Source: Solenopsis invicta (Eukaryota > Arthropoda > Insecta > Hymenoptera > Formicidae). Taken from it: 64,000 bases of DNA. The DNA lies in contig NC_052679.1 of assembly GCF_016802725.1 (NCBI RefSeq), positions 17,601,635-17,665,634 on the forward strand. The letters run 5' to 3'. Made by a program: the position numbers and the translations under genes. Position 1 is the first letter of the stretch. The number at the start of each line of letters is the position of its first letter. Below, in pieces: positions 49,140 through 61,344 of the stretch. The notes under the pieces were generated by a model. The model ran no database searches, was not told where the DNA came from, and worked only from the letters and a program-made list of their open reading frames with translations.

Positions 49140-52100
49140 ATGGAAGGAGTGGAAAAAATAGAAGCAGTGGAAAGATTAGTTAAAAAGTGTATATCTGTGA
49201 ATAGTACTGTCGGCATACCAGAGAACTTAATAAATGGTGAGTTATTATTCTTGTTAGAAATATGGAATTTTTTTTAATTTTTAAATTATCCACAAGACTA
49301 TTTATAAAGAAATTAGACACTTAGTAAGTCTTAATTATTATGCTATAAATACTCATTTTTTGATTCCTAACGCTAAAGAGAGAAAATCAGTTCTCATCAT
49401 AAGAAATTCAGCGTCGTTTGCAAAGGCATCTATTTGAAACGTATGAATTGTAAAGTTACATGTTAAATTGTGCAAAACACATCAAGCTAAAAGAATAACG
49501 GAAATGCTCTAACATGTTATTTAATAATAAAACGTTGACATTTATCACATTTAGATCAATCACGTTACGCATTCATTAAAAAAAAATAAAAATAAAAATT
49601 ATTTTTAACAAATTAGCAGCCACGACATACGCATAAGCACAGGAACTTGAGAAAAATCACAGATACTCTCTAAGTACAGATCAAAACGATGGTAAGGTGC
49701 TTCTCCCGGGGACGGCACTAATTTTTTATTAAAAATATAAAAATTCTTTTTAAACAATTTAGCGGCCACCACGTACGCATACGCACAGGAGCGTGAAAAA
49801 AATCACAGATACTCTATATGTAAAATATAAAAGGATAGCAATGTGATTTGCATGGGGGCGGCACTAATTTTTTATTAAAAATATAAAAATTGCTTTTAAA
49901 CAATTTAGCGGCCACCACGTACGCATAAGCACAGAGACGTGAAAAAATCACAGATACTTTATAAGTAAATTATACAACGATGGCAATGTGATTTGTACTG
50001 GGACGACACTAATATTTTATTAAAAAAATAAAAATTATTTTTAAACAATGTAGCATCCACGACGCACGCATACCACAGGGACTTGAAAAAAATCACAGAT
50101 GTTCTCTAAGTGCATTACAGAACGATGGCAATATTCTTCTCCCGGAGACGGCCCTCATTTTTTATTAAAAAATTCAAAATTGTTATTAAACTATTTAGCA
50201 GCCATGACGTAGGCATACGCACAGAAATTCAAAAAAATCACAGATACTTTCTAAGTACAGTTCAAAACGATAGTAAGGCGCTCTTCCCGGGGACGGCAGA
50301 AATTTTTGATTAAAAAAATAAAAATTATTTAAACAATTTAGCACCCACTTCCTACGCATATGCACAGGGACTTGAAAAAAATCACAGATACTCTATATGT
50401 AAAATATAAAAGCATGGCAATGTGATTTGCACCGGGATGGAACTCATTTTTCATTAAAAAAATAAATATTATTTTTAAACAATTAATTACCCTAAACGTA
50501 CGCATTCAAACAGGGACTTGAAAAAATTCACAGATACTCTCTAAGTACAGTACAAAACGATAGCAAGGTGCTCTCCCCGGGGACGGCACTCATTTTTTAT
50601 TAAAAAATTCGAAATTATTGTTAAACTATTTAGCAGACACCACGTACGCATAAGGACAGAGATTTGAAAAAAATAACAGATACGATATAAGCAGAATATA
50701 AAACGATGGCAATGTGATTTGCACGGGGACGGCACGCATTTTTCATTAAAAAAATAAAAATAATTTTTAAACAATTTAGCGGGCAACACGTACGCATGAG
50801 CACAGGGACGTGAAAAAAATCACAGATACTCTACAAGTAAAATATAAAAAGATGACAATGTGATTTGCACGGGGACGGCACTAATTTTTTATTAAAAATA
50901 TAAAAATTGCTTTTAAACAATTTAGCGGCCACCACGTACGCATAAGCACAGAGACGTGAAAAAATCACAGATACTTTATAAGTAAATTATACAACGATGG
51001 CAATGTGATTTGCACGGGGACGGCACGCATTTTTCATTAAAAAAATAAGAATTATTTTCAAACAATTTAGCACCCACGACGTACGCATATGCACAGGGAC
51101 TTGAAAAAAATCTCAGATAATCTATAAGTAGAATATAAAACGATGGCAATGTGATTTGCACTTGGACGGCACTTATTTTTCATTAAAAAAATAAAGATTA
51201 TTTTTAAACAATTTAGCGGCTACCATGTACGCATAAGCACAGGGTAATAAAAAAAATCACTTATAATCACTAAGTACAGTACAAATTGATGGGAATGCGC
51301 TCTTTCCGGGGACGGCACTCATTTTTTATTAAAAAATTTAAATTATTATTAAACTATTTAGCAGCCACGACGTACGCATATGCAGAGGAACTTGAAAAAA
51401 ATCGCAGATACTCTATATGTAAAATATAAAAGCATGGCAATGTGATTTGCACCGGGAAGGAACTCATTTTTCATTAAAAAAATAAATATTATTTTTAAAC
51501 AATTAGTTATCCTAGACGTACGCATACAAACAGGGACTTAAAAAAATTCACAGATACTCTCTAAGTACAGTACAAAACGACAGCAAGGTGCTCTCCCCGG
51601 GGACGGTACGCATTTTTCATTAAAAAAATAAAATTGTTTTTAAACATTTCAGCACCCACGAAGTGCGCATAAGCACAGGGAATTGAAAAAAATCACAGTT
51701 ACTCTATAGGCAAAATATAAAACGATGGCAACTTGATTTGCACGGGAACGGCATTCATTTTTCATTAAAAAAATAAAAATTATTTTTAAACAATTTAGCG
51801 GGCAACACGTACGCATGAGCACAGGGACGTGAAAAAAATCACAGATACTCTACAAGTAAAATATAAAAAGATGACAATGTGATTTGCACGGGAACGGCAC
51901 TCATTATTTATTAAAAAAATAAAAATTATTTTTAAACAATTAGTTACCCTAGACGTACGCATACAAACAGGGACTTGAAAAAATTTACAGATACTCTCTA
52001 AGTACAGTACAAAACGACAGCAAGGTGCTCTCCCCGGGGACGGCACTCATTTTTTATTAAAAAATTCGAAATTATTGTTAAACTATTTAGCAGCCACCAC

Positions 52101-55100
52101 GTACGCATAAAGACAGAGATATGAAAAAAATAACAGATACCCTATAAGCAGAATATAAAACGATGTCAATGTGATTTGCACGGGGACGGCACGCATTTTT
52201 CATTAAAAAAATAAAAATTATTTTTAAACAATTTAGCGGGCAACACGTACGCATGAGCACAGGGACGTGAAAAAAATCACAGTTACTCTATAAGTAAAAT
52301 ATAAAGGGATGGCAATGTGATATGCACGGGGACGGGACGCATTCTTCATTAAAAAAATAAAAATTGTTTTTAAACAATTACACACCCACGACGTACGCAT
52401 AAGCACAAGGACTTGGAAAAAAATCACAGATACTCTATATGTAAAATATAAAACCATGGCAATGTGATTTGCACCGGGAGGGAACTCATTTTTCATTAAA
52501 AAAATGAATATCATTTTTAAACAATTAGTCACCCACGACGTATGCATAAGCACATGGACTTGAAAAAAATTACAGATACTCTCTAAGTACAGTTCAAAAC
52601 GATGGTAAGGTGCTCTTCCCGGGCAGTCATTTTTCATTAAAAAAATAGAAATTATTTTTAAACAATTTAGCGTCCATCACGTACGGATAAGCACAAGAAG
52701 TTGAAAAAAATCACTTATAATCATGAAATACAGTACAAAATGATGGGAATGCGCTCTTCCCGGGGACGGCACTCATTTTTTATGAAAAAATTCAAATTAT
52801 TATTAAACTATTTAGCAGCCACGACGTACGCATACGCGCAGAGACTTAAAAAAAATCACAATTACTCTATAGGCAGATCATAAAACGATGGCAACTTGAT
52901 TTGCACGGGAACGGCACTCATTTTTCACTAAAAAAATAAAAATTATTTTTAAACATTTAGTTACCCAAGACGTACGCATACAAACAGGAACTTGAAAACA
53001 TTCACAGATACTCTCTAAATACAGTACAAAACGATAGCAAGGTGCTCTCCCCGGGGACGGCACTCATTTTTTATTAAAAAATTCGAAATTATTGTTAAAC
53101 TATTTAGCAGCCACCACGTACGCATAAAGACAGAGACTTGAAAAAAATTACAGATACTCTATATGTCAAATATAAAACGATAGCAATGTGATTTGTATTG
53201 GAACGACTCTCATTTTTCATAAAAAAATAAATATTTTTTTAAACAATTTTGCACCCATGACATACGCATAAACACAGGGACTTGAAAAAGATTACAGATA
53301 CTCTATAAGTTTAAATATAAAACGATGGCAATGTAATGTGCACGGGGACGGCACGCATTTTTCATTAAAAAAATAAAAATTATTTTTAAACAATTAGTTA
53401 CCCTAGACGTACGCATACAAACAGGGACTTGAAAAAATTTACAGATACTCTCTAAGTACAGTACAAAACGACAGCAAGGTGCTCTTCCCGGGGACGGCAC
53501 TCATTTTTTATTAAAAAATTCGAAATTATTGTTAAACTATTTAGCAGACACCACGTACGCATAAGGATAGAGATTTGAAAAAAATAACAGATAACCTATA
53601 AGCAGAATATAAAACGATGGCAATGTGATTTGCACGGGGACGGCACTAATTTTTTATTAAAAATATAAAAATTCTTTTTAAACAATTTAGCGGCCACAAC
53701 GAACGCATAAGCAGAGGAACTCGAAAAAAATCACAGATACACTATATGTAAAATATAAAACGATAGCAATGTGATTTGCATGAGGACGGCACGCATTTTT
53801 CATTAAAAAAATAAAAATTATTTTTAAACAATTTAGCACCTACGACGTACGCATAAGCACTGGGACTTGAAAAAAATCACAAATACTCTCTAGGTAGAGT
53901 ACAAAACAAGGGCAATGTGATTTGCACGGGGACGGCACTAATTTTTTTTTTAAATATAAAAATTGTTTTTAAACAATTTTTCGGCCACCACGTACGCAAA
54001 ACCACAGGGACTTGAAAAAAATCACAGATACTCTCTAAGTAGAGTACAAAACATGGGCAATGTGATTTGCACGGGGACGGCACTAATATTTTATTAAAAA
54101 TGTAAAAATTCTTTTTAAACAATTTAGCGGCCACCACGTACGCATAAGCAGAGGGATTCGAAAAAAATCACAGATGTTCTCTAAGTGCATTACAGAACGA
54201 TGGCAATATTCTTCTCCCGGAGACGGCCCTCATTTTTTATTAAAAAATTCAAAATTATTATTAAACTATTTAGCAGCCATGACGTAGGCATACGCACAGG
54301 GATTCAAAAAAATCACAGATACTTTCTAAGTACAGGACAAAACGATAGTAAGGCGATCTTCCCGGGGACGGCACTCAATTTTCATAAAAAAATTAATTAA
54401 ATTATAAATAATTTAGTAGCCTCAACGTACGTACACGCACAGAGGCTTGAAAAAAATCACAGATACACTCTAGGTAGAGTACAAAGGGATGGCAAATTGC
54501 TCTTCCCGGAGACGGAACTCATTTTTCATTAAAAAAAAAAAATTATTTTTAAACAATTAGTTACCCTAGACGTACGCACACAAACAGGGACTTAAAAAAA
54601 TTCACAGATACTCTCTATGTACAGTACAAAACGATAGCAAGGTGCTCTCCCCGGGGACGGCACTCATGTTTTATTAAAAAATTCAAAATTATTATTAACT
54701 ATTTTGCAGCAACGACGTATGCATACGCACAAGGAATGAAAAAAATCAAAGATTCTCTCCAAGTACAGATCAAAACGCTGATAATGTGCTTCTCCCGTGG
54801 ACGTAACGCATTTTTCATTAAAAAAATAAAAATTGTTTTAAACAATTTAGCACCCACGACGTACGCATAAGCACAAGGACTCGAAAAAAATCACAGATAC
54901 ACTATATGTAAAATATAAAACGATAGCAATGTGATTTGTACTGGAACGACTCTCATTTTTCATAAAAAAATAAATATTTTTTTAAACAATTTTGCACCCA
55001 TGACGTACGCATAAACACAGGGACTTGAAAAAGATTACAGATACTCTATAAGTTTAAATATAAAACGATGGCAATGTAATGTGCACGGGGACGGCACGCA

Positions 55101-58100
55101 TTTTTTATTAAAAAAATAAAAATTAATTTAAACAATTTAGCGGCCTCAACGTTCGCATCCGCAAAGGGAATTAAAAAAATCACAGATATACTCTAAGTAC
55201 AGTTCAAAACGATGGTAAGGTGATTTTTTCAGGGACGGCACAAATTTTTCATTAAAAAAATAAAAATTGTTTTAAACAATTTAGCACCCACGACGTACGC
55301 ATAAACACAGGGACTTGAAAAAAATCACAGATACTCTCTAAGTTCAGGTCAAATAAATGTTAAGGCGCTCTTCCCGGGGACGGCTCTCATTTGTTATTAA
55401 AAAATTCAAAATTATTATTAAACTATTTAGCAGCCATGACGTAGGCATACCCACAGGGATTCAAAAAAATCACAGATACTTTCTAAGTACAGGACAAAAC
55501 GATAGTAAGGCGCTCTTCCCGGGGACGGCACTAATTCTTTATTAAAAAAAAAAAATTATTTTGTAACAATTTAGCACCCACGACATTCGCATAAACTCAG
55601 AGGCTTGAAAAAAATCACAGATACTCTCTAAGTACAGTACAAAATGATGGGAATGCGCACTTCCCGGGGACGGCACTAATTCTTTATTAAAAAAAAAATT
55701 ATTTTTAAACAATTTAGCACCCACGCCGTACGCATAAGCACAGGGACGTGAAAAAAATCACAGATACTGTATAACTAAAATATAAAACGTTGGCAATGTG
55801 ATTTGCACGTGGACGGCACGCATTTTTCATTAAAAAAATAAAATTGTTTTTAAACAATTTAGCTCCCACGACGTACACATAAGCACAGGGACGTGAAAAT
55901 AATCACAGATACTTTATAAGTACAGTACAAAACAATGGCAAGGTTGTGCTCCCGGGGACGGCATGCATTTTTCAATTAAAAAAATAAAATTATTTTTAAA
56001 CAATTTAGCTCCCTCGACGTGCGCATAAGCACAGGGACGTGAAAAAAATCACAGATACTGTATAAGTAAAATATAAAACGATGGCAATGTGATTTGCACG
56101 GGGACGGCACGCATTTTTCATTAAAAATAAAAATTATTTTTAAACAATTTAGCACCCACGACGTACGTATAAACATAGGGACTTGAAAAAAATCACAGAT
56201 GCACTCTAAGTACAGTTCGAAACGATGGTAAGGTTCTTCTCCCGGGGACGGCACGGACTTTTCATTAAAAAAATAAAAATTATTTTTAAACAATTTAGCC
56301 GCTACCACGTACGCATCCGCACAGATACTTGAAAAAAATCACAGATACTTTATACGTACAGTACAAAACAATGGCATGGTTCTTCTCCCGGGGACGTAAC
56401 TCATTTTTCACTAAAAAAATAAAAATTTATTATAAACAGTTTAACAGCGACAACGTGCGCATACACACATGGACTTGAAAAAATTCACAGATACTCTCAC
56501 GTCACGCCAGTTCAAAACGATGGTAACGTGCTCTTCCCGGGGACGGCACGCATTTTTCATTAAAAAAATAAAATTTATTTTTAAACTATTTTGCACCCAC
56601 GAAGTACGCATAAGCACAGGGTCTTGAAAAAAATCACAGATACCCTCTAAGTACAGTTCAAATCGATATGCGTACGTCGTGGCTACTAAATTGTTTTCCA
56701 TTAATTTTTATTTTTTTAATGAAAAATGAATGCCGTTCCCGGGCAAGTCTTTTTACCATCGTTTTGTACTCTCCTTGGAGAGTATCTGTGATTTTTTCAT
56801 GTCTCTACGCGTATGTGTACGATGTAGGTGCATTTTAATGTTTTTTTAATTCCGGGAGAACTCAGCACCTTTTTCGCCCCTGGCTATTGTCTCCTGGCTG
56901 CTAGGTCTGGTTGCCAGGTTCATACCACTGGTAATTAGTTTCACAGTGTGTATTTTCATATGTCATGAGTACAAGACAAACATTACGGAATTTTATTACA
57001 GATCTTGAAATTCGTTTCTACATCAAAGAAGAACAATAATTACAAATAGTAACATTTATTATCTTCAATTATTAATGTTTTAGTTTATTGTCCCTTGCAT
57101 ATAACACCTAGTATCATTCTTAAACCCGTTCCTTGTTTGTATATTTGAAAATAAATCAGATCCTTCTTCATATTACATATTTTCTTTTTACGTAATACTA
57201 TTTTTGTATTACAGTTTGAATAATTTTTAAAATAATAATTGTTAAAAAATTATTTCATAATAGGATTGCGGACAGCAAATAAATAATCTTTTTTATTTTA
57301 AGAGCTGGACTTGATTTGTACTGTATATGTTTAGTATTTCCCAAACTAGATGTTATCCATTGAGAGGAAAAGGATTTTATGCACTGAAAACATTCCCAGC
57401 AAATACAAAGTTACCGTTATGTAAATGTTAATATATTTTTTCACTCAACAATGTAAATGTAATATATCGAGTGTGTTATGTAACATTGCTAAGTGGAAAA
57501 TTACAACTAACATTAATACGACGTAACTTTGTATTTACTAGGATGACATCGTGGAAACCAATTGAAATATGTTTTTCTTGAGTTAAAAAAGTTTTGGTGG
57601 TAATTTCGATTATGATAAATAATAGCAAAAATTATCTAGTTGCATAAGCGAATCGATGTAGACATAGATTAAAAAATCAAGCTTAAAATATACGAAAATG
57701 ATAAAAACAAGTAAAAACGTGATATTTTTTAAGTTATTGGTTAATGATGCTTGATGATAGACTCTGTTCCCGAGAAGAATAGAAAAGTTATCGGACAAAG
57801 CCACGAAATAGTCTTTACAAGCAAAAATAACCATGAAAATTAGGTGAAAAAAGTGAAAAAGCGGTTTTTGAGGTATTTAAGGGTGTTCTCATGGAAAAAA
57901 ATTTTGAAAAAAATCAAGGAAGTAGTTTGTACGAAAATGCAACTATCATTAAGATATAGAGGTAGCAAGTTTTATGAGAGACGAGATATTACAAGTTGAA
58001 ATATTTTTTCGGTTTTTTAAATTTGAATTTCCTGTCAAAGTGGAAGACAAAAATTCGTAGTTATGAATCTGAATAATATTTATTACCAGTTAAAATTTCA

Positions 58101-60577
58101 CATTAATTCATTAAAAACACGCAGAGAAAAAATTATTTACCAAAAAATATTTTTTTAAAGTTATGAATAATAGGAAGAAGCCTGAGGCTTGAAAACTTGG
58201 GAAACTCAGGGGTCGATTCTGTAACCTTAACGATGTCGTTATGGTATCGTTGCGCAGATTTTTTGTATCAAGTATTAGCTGCGCAATGATACCATAACAA
58301 CATTGTTAAAGTTACAAAATTGACCCTTTAATTTTCTTTAATGACAAAAGAATGGGTCAAATTTCAAACAAATCCATTGAGGAGGGATTTTGACTCTCCT
58401 TATTCGACTAAAGCCTTTCGAGTGTAGAAGTTCCACACTCGGATTAATCCGAGTGTGGAGTTTTCCACATATTCCATATATAAGTTGCCGTCGATAAAAT
58501 ATGCATAGAATTGATGGTAGAAATTTTCAAGTCGACTTTTGGTATTAAAATTTTCGTCTCTAACGAAGGTGAAGACTAAACGTGTAAATATTCGATTTCA
58601 ATAAAACTCATTGTAGCGATAGAGCTGTATGCACGTTTAAGCTTTTATCAGTATCACTTGATACGTATTACGTATTGCTACAATAAGTTTTGTTGAAACC
58701 GATCGTTTACATTAGTCCTTCCCTCGTGAAGAGAATAAAAATAAGAAATCTGCTACTTGCGGATGATACATAGAACTTATAGTATATGGAACAGGAATAT
58801 GAGCGCAATTGCGGAGATAGGCTATTCCTGTTCCATATACTATTTAAAACAAATTGCTTCGCGATGTTTCGTACATCTTTCACGCACTGCAATCACTTGT
58901 TTACGACTTTATGTTTGTTTGCGTTACTCCCCACGTAACCCTGCATAATACACTTCCGTGATGATAATCTTGGTGGTGACGATCTTCTTCTTTCAAACAA
59001 TCAATTTATGAATCTGTTTTTGCAGATCAATACCGCACGTTTGTTGGGGAATACGTCCCGTACCAACGGTGCGGATTTGCCAGTTTATATGATTTTCTCA
59101 TTAACATTCATGGAATCGAAATGTACGTCGAAAACGGAACAGAATTTTTCAAAATAAATTGGCACAAAGAACTGCATAACGATATCAAAGATTGTTTAGA
59201 ATTTAAGGTATGTAATATGTATTCTTGTGTATTTAACAACAAACTCTATACAATAATTAGATTAAACTAATCAAGTAACAATTAGGCCTTTTTGACATTC
59301 AAAATAAATCGCCAGTTTTAATAATTATTTTATTATTATTATTTCAGAATAACTTTACATATAAAGACAATATTATGTGGAACACCAATCATCCGGTAAG
59401 AATGATAAAATAAACCACACATTAGTACTTGAAGATGCATTAAATAAAATTTTCTTAACATTTTATATATTTTATTTTAATATTTTTAGGTTAAACTGTA
59501 TGGACCGGTATTTCAAGGATATCAATTTATAAGCGACGACTATTTGCTTCAATTAGTTATAGAAAATTCTCCACTCCCAATAAGTAAACGCAAAGGTACA
59601 AAAAAATTCTTTACTAGCTTTTTTACAAGTTCTGTTTGTATTAAAATCTATTGATTTTGTTATAATTTTCAACTTTTTACTACTCGTTAGATAAAATAAT
59701 TCTGTTTTTAATTTAATGTAAATTATTATTTTATCAAAATACCAAATTCACACGCAGTAGAAAAAGCTAAAGATAGAAAATAAATATGTTTCAAATTAAA
59801 AATGAATTTTTCGCTTTCTCATTAATACTGTATTATTGATTTACAGATCATCATACACTCTATTGTGGTTTGTGTGTGTCAGGGCAAACAATTCTAAGAT
59901 GTGTTTGCAGTGTAAAAAATAGCAGACGTATCGCCAATCGAGTAATTATTCAATTGGGCTCGGTAGATATCTATAACGTAAGTTATTTTGGTATATCTTT
60001 GATGTGGACGCATCTTTGATGTTGCCCGCAACTTAATAAATTAAATTAAACATTCTAAAATATAAAAAGTCTTAATATAATTGTAAATTCATTATTTATT
60101 TACAAATTATGAGGTACAGAGTAACCATATTTTTTATTAAATATTTGATTATTTTTGCAGGGCGCTACTTATGAGGACATGACAAGAAATATGACAAATT
60201 TATTAAATATTCTAAATACCGATTTCTTTATCCTTAAAAGTAACATAATAATTTGCACTATACCGCCATTAGTGCTCAATGACGATTCTAAAAAACGTGA
60301 AAGATTAAATCAGTTTAACGACTGGATTAGAACATTGAATTACAAAAAAATAGATTTGTACAATATACTGACCACAGATAATCAAGAACTACGTTTTGAT
60401 TTGTTTCAAGAGTAAGTATCAAATAATCTGATTTGTATAGCAAATAATGTAATTTTAATTACTTAATAATCTAGATATTTGTCCTTACTATGTAGCAATT
60501 AATTTAATTTTTTTTTATTTAATATGTTATTTATGATTTTTAGAACATTGACTGTAGTAAGCGGCGTTAATTATTGA
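49140..60577 (+). CDS. osk: oskar (LOTUS + OSK germ plasm organiser), C-terminally truncated by TGA
   Basis: Seven exons join in phase: 49140-49236, 59026-59207, 59348-59395, 59490-59595, 59847-59977, 60161-60411, 60544-60577 (849 nt, 282 aa). Residues 6-93 are the LOTUS domain (VERLVKKCISVNSTVGIPEN, then GFASLYDFLINIHGIEMYVE). From about 110 on comes the SGNH-like OSK domain with LYGPVFQGYQFISDD, IQLGSVDIYNGATYEDM and IICTIPPLVLND; catalytic residues of true hydrolases are absent, as known for Oskar. Oskar nucleates germ plasm, binds RNA through OSK and binds Vasa through LOTUS. The linker is short for Oskar. Exon 7 ends SGVNY-TGA; without this stop the frame runs 22 codons more to the next TGA (60641-60643). 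The inverted copy at 60769-61252 has TGG there. Intron 1 is 9.8 kb and mostly satellite. The identification is firm; whether the real gene is truncated depends on the palindrome. Confidence 0.92.
49600..56860 (+). repeat. Satellite array of about 145-bp units inside oskar intron 1
   Basis: About 50 units repeat at a 145-146-bp step, measured from the conserved box CACGTACGCATAAGCACAGG (49771, 49917, 50062, 50207 and on). Each unit has that box, then GACTTGAAAAAAATCACAGA, then one of two middle types: AGTACAGTACAAAACGATAG...CTCCCCGGGGACGG or AAAATATAAAACGATGGCAA...TTTGCACGGGGACGG. An AT-rich tail (CATTTTTCATTAAAAAAATA) and TTTTTAAACAATTTAGC follow. The types are interspersed. The last unit or so (about 56660-56860) is inverted. 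Many open frames of 60-130 codons here come from the repeat and are not genes. Confidence 0.95.
57395..57542. mobile_element. Small fold-back element in oskar intron 1
   Basis: The ends CCCAGCAAATACAAAGTTAC and GTAACTTTGTATTTACTAGG are inverted copies about 148 bp apart. ATGTAAATGTTAATAT and TGTAACATTG repeats fill the middle. The same start (CCCAGCAAAT) opens the element at 22355. Confidence 0.6.
58209..58326. mobile_element. MITE-like hairpin in oskar intron 1
   Basis: The left arm begins GGGGTCGATTCTGTAAC and continues to TTATGGTATCGTTGCGCAG. The right arm is its complement, CTGCGCAATGATACCATAA to GTTACAAAATTGACCC. The arms are about 50 bp and nearly perfect, the spacer is about 20 bp, and nothing is encoded. 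Confidence 0.75.
58433..58458. repeat. 26-bp perfect palindrome
   Basis: CCACACTCGGATT followed directly by its reverse complement AATCCGAGTGTGG, in the non-satellite part of oskar intron 1. It could be a protein-binding site or a relic hairpin. Confidence 0.8.
58779..58843. repeat. Perfect 20-bp inverted repeat, 25-bp spacer
   Basis: ATAGTATATGGAACAGGAAT (58779-58798) and its exact complement (58824-58843) lie about 180 bp upstream of oskar exon 2. A stem this close to the acceptor may affect splicing, but no function is shown. Confidence 0.8.
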
Positions 60578-61344
60578 TACATGATGCTCAATGCCAAAGG
60601 TAAACGGTTAATCATTGAAACCATACAAAGTATGACATCTTGATCCACGTGTTACGGGTAACACAGCATAAAAAAACATTTTATATTACAGATAGCGGAA
60701 AAATAGAAGTTTTTCCGCTATCTGTAATATAAAATGTTTTCTATGCTGTGTTACCCGTAACACGTGGATCAAGATGTCATACTTTGTATGGTTTCAATGA
60801 TTAACCGTTTACCTTTGGCATTGAGCATCATGTACCAATAATTAACGCCGCTTACTACAGTCAATGTTCTAAAAATCATAAATAACATATTAAATAAAAA
60901 AAAAATTAAATTAATTGCTACATAGTAAGGACAAATATCTAGATTATTAAGTAATTAAAATTACATTATTTGCTATACAAATCAGATTATTTGATACTTA
61001 CTCTTGAAACAAATCAAAACGTAGTTCTTGATTATCTGTGGTCAGTATATTGTACAAATCTATTTTTTTGTAATTCAATGTTCTAATCCAGTCGTTAAAC
61101 TGATTTAATCTTTCACGTTTTTTAGAATCGTCATTGAGCACTAATGGCGGTATAGTGCAAATTATTATGTTACTTTTAAGGATAAAGAAATCGGTATTTA
61201 GAATATTTAATAAATTTGTCATATCTCTTGTCATGTCCTCATAAGTAGCGCCCTGCAAAAATAATCAAATATTTAATAAAAAATATGGTTACTCTGTACC
61301 TCATAATTTGTAAATAAATAATGAATTTACAATTATATTAAGAC
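60069..61344. repeat. Near-perfect 1.28-kb palindrome over oskar exons 6-7
   Basis: Arms of about 635 bp (60069-60703 and 60710-61344) surround a 6-base centre (60704-60709). The arms differ at only a handful of positions that I can see: codon AAT versus GAT in exon 6, TGA versus TGG in exon 7, ATAAA versus ATAGA near 60670, and two homopolymer lengths. Outside 60069 and 61344 the similarity stops abruptly. The left boundary lies in intron 5. The sequence may be a genuine inverted duplication or a join of two alleles. Confidence 0.95.
60769..61252 (-). pseudogene. Inverted copy of oskar exons 6 and 7 (exon 7 complete)
   Basis: On the minus strand, exon 6 is copied at 61252-61002 and exon 7 at 60868-60769, with both splice sites kept. 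Exon 7 here reads SGVNYWYMMLNAKGKRL and on to TGA at 60771-60769, 22 codons beyond the stop in the direct copy. The block NAKGKR fits the C-terminal part of the OSK domain. No upstream oskar exons accompany it, so it cannot make Oskar by itself; it is a partial duplicate or a misassembled allele. Confidence 0.85.

Noticed and set aside
50110..56701. Many open frames of 60-134 codons on both strands, several almost identical
   Set aside because: They are the satellite unit read in frame. The unit length is not a multiple of three, there are no starts or splice sites in common, and related frames appear wherever the repeat does.
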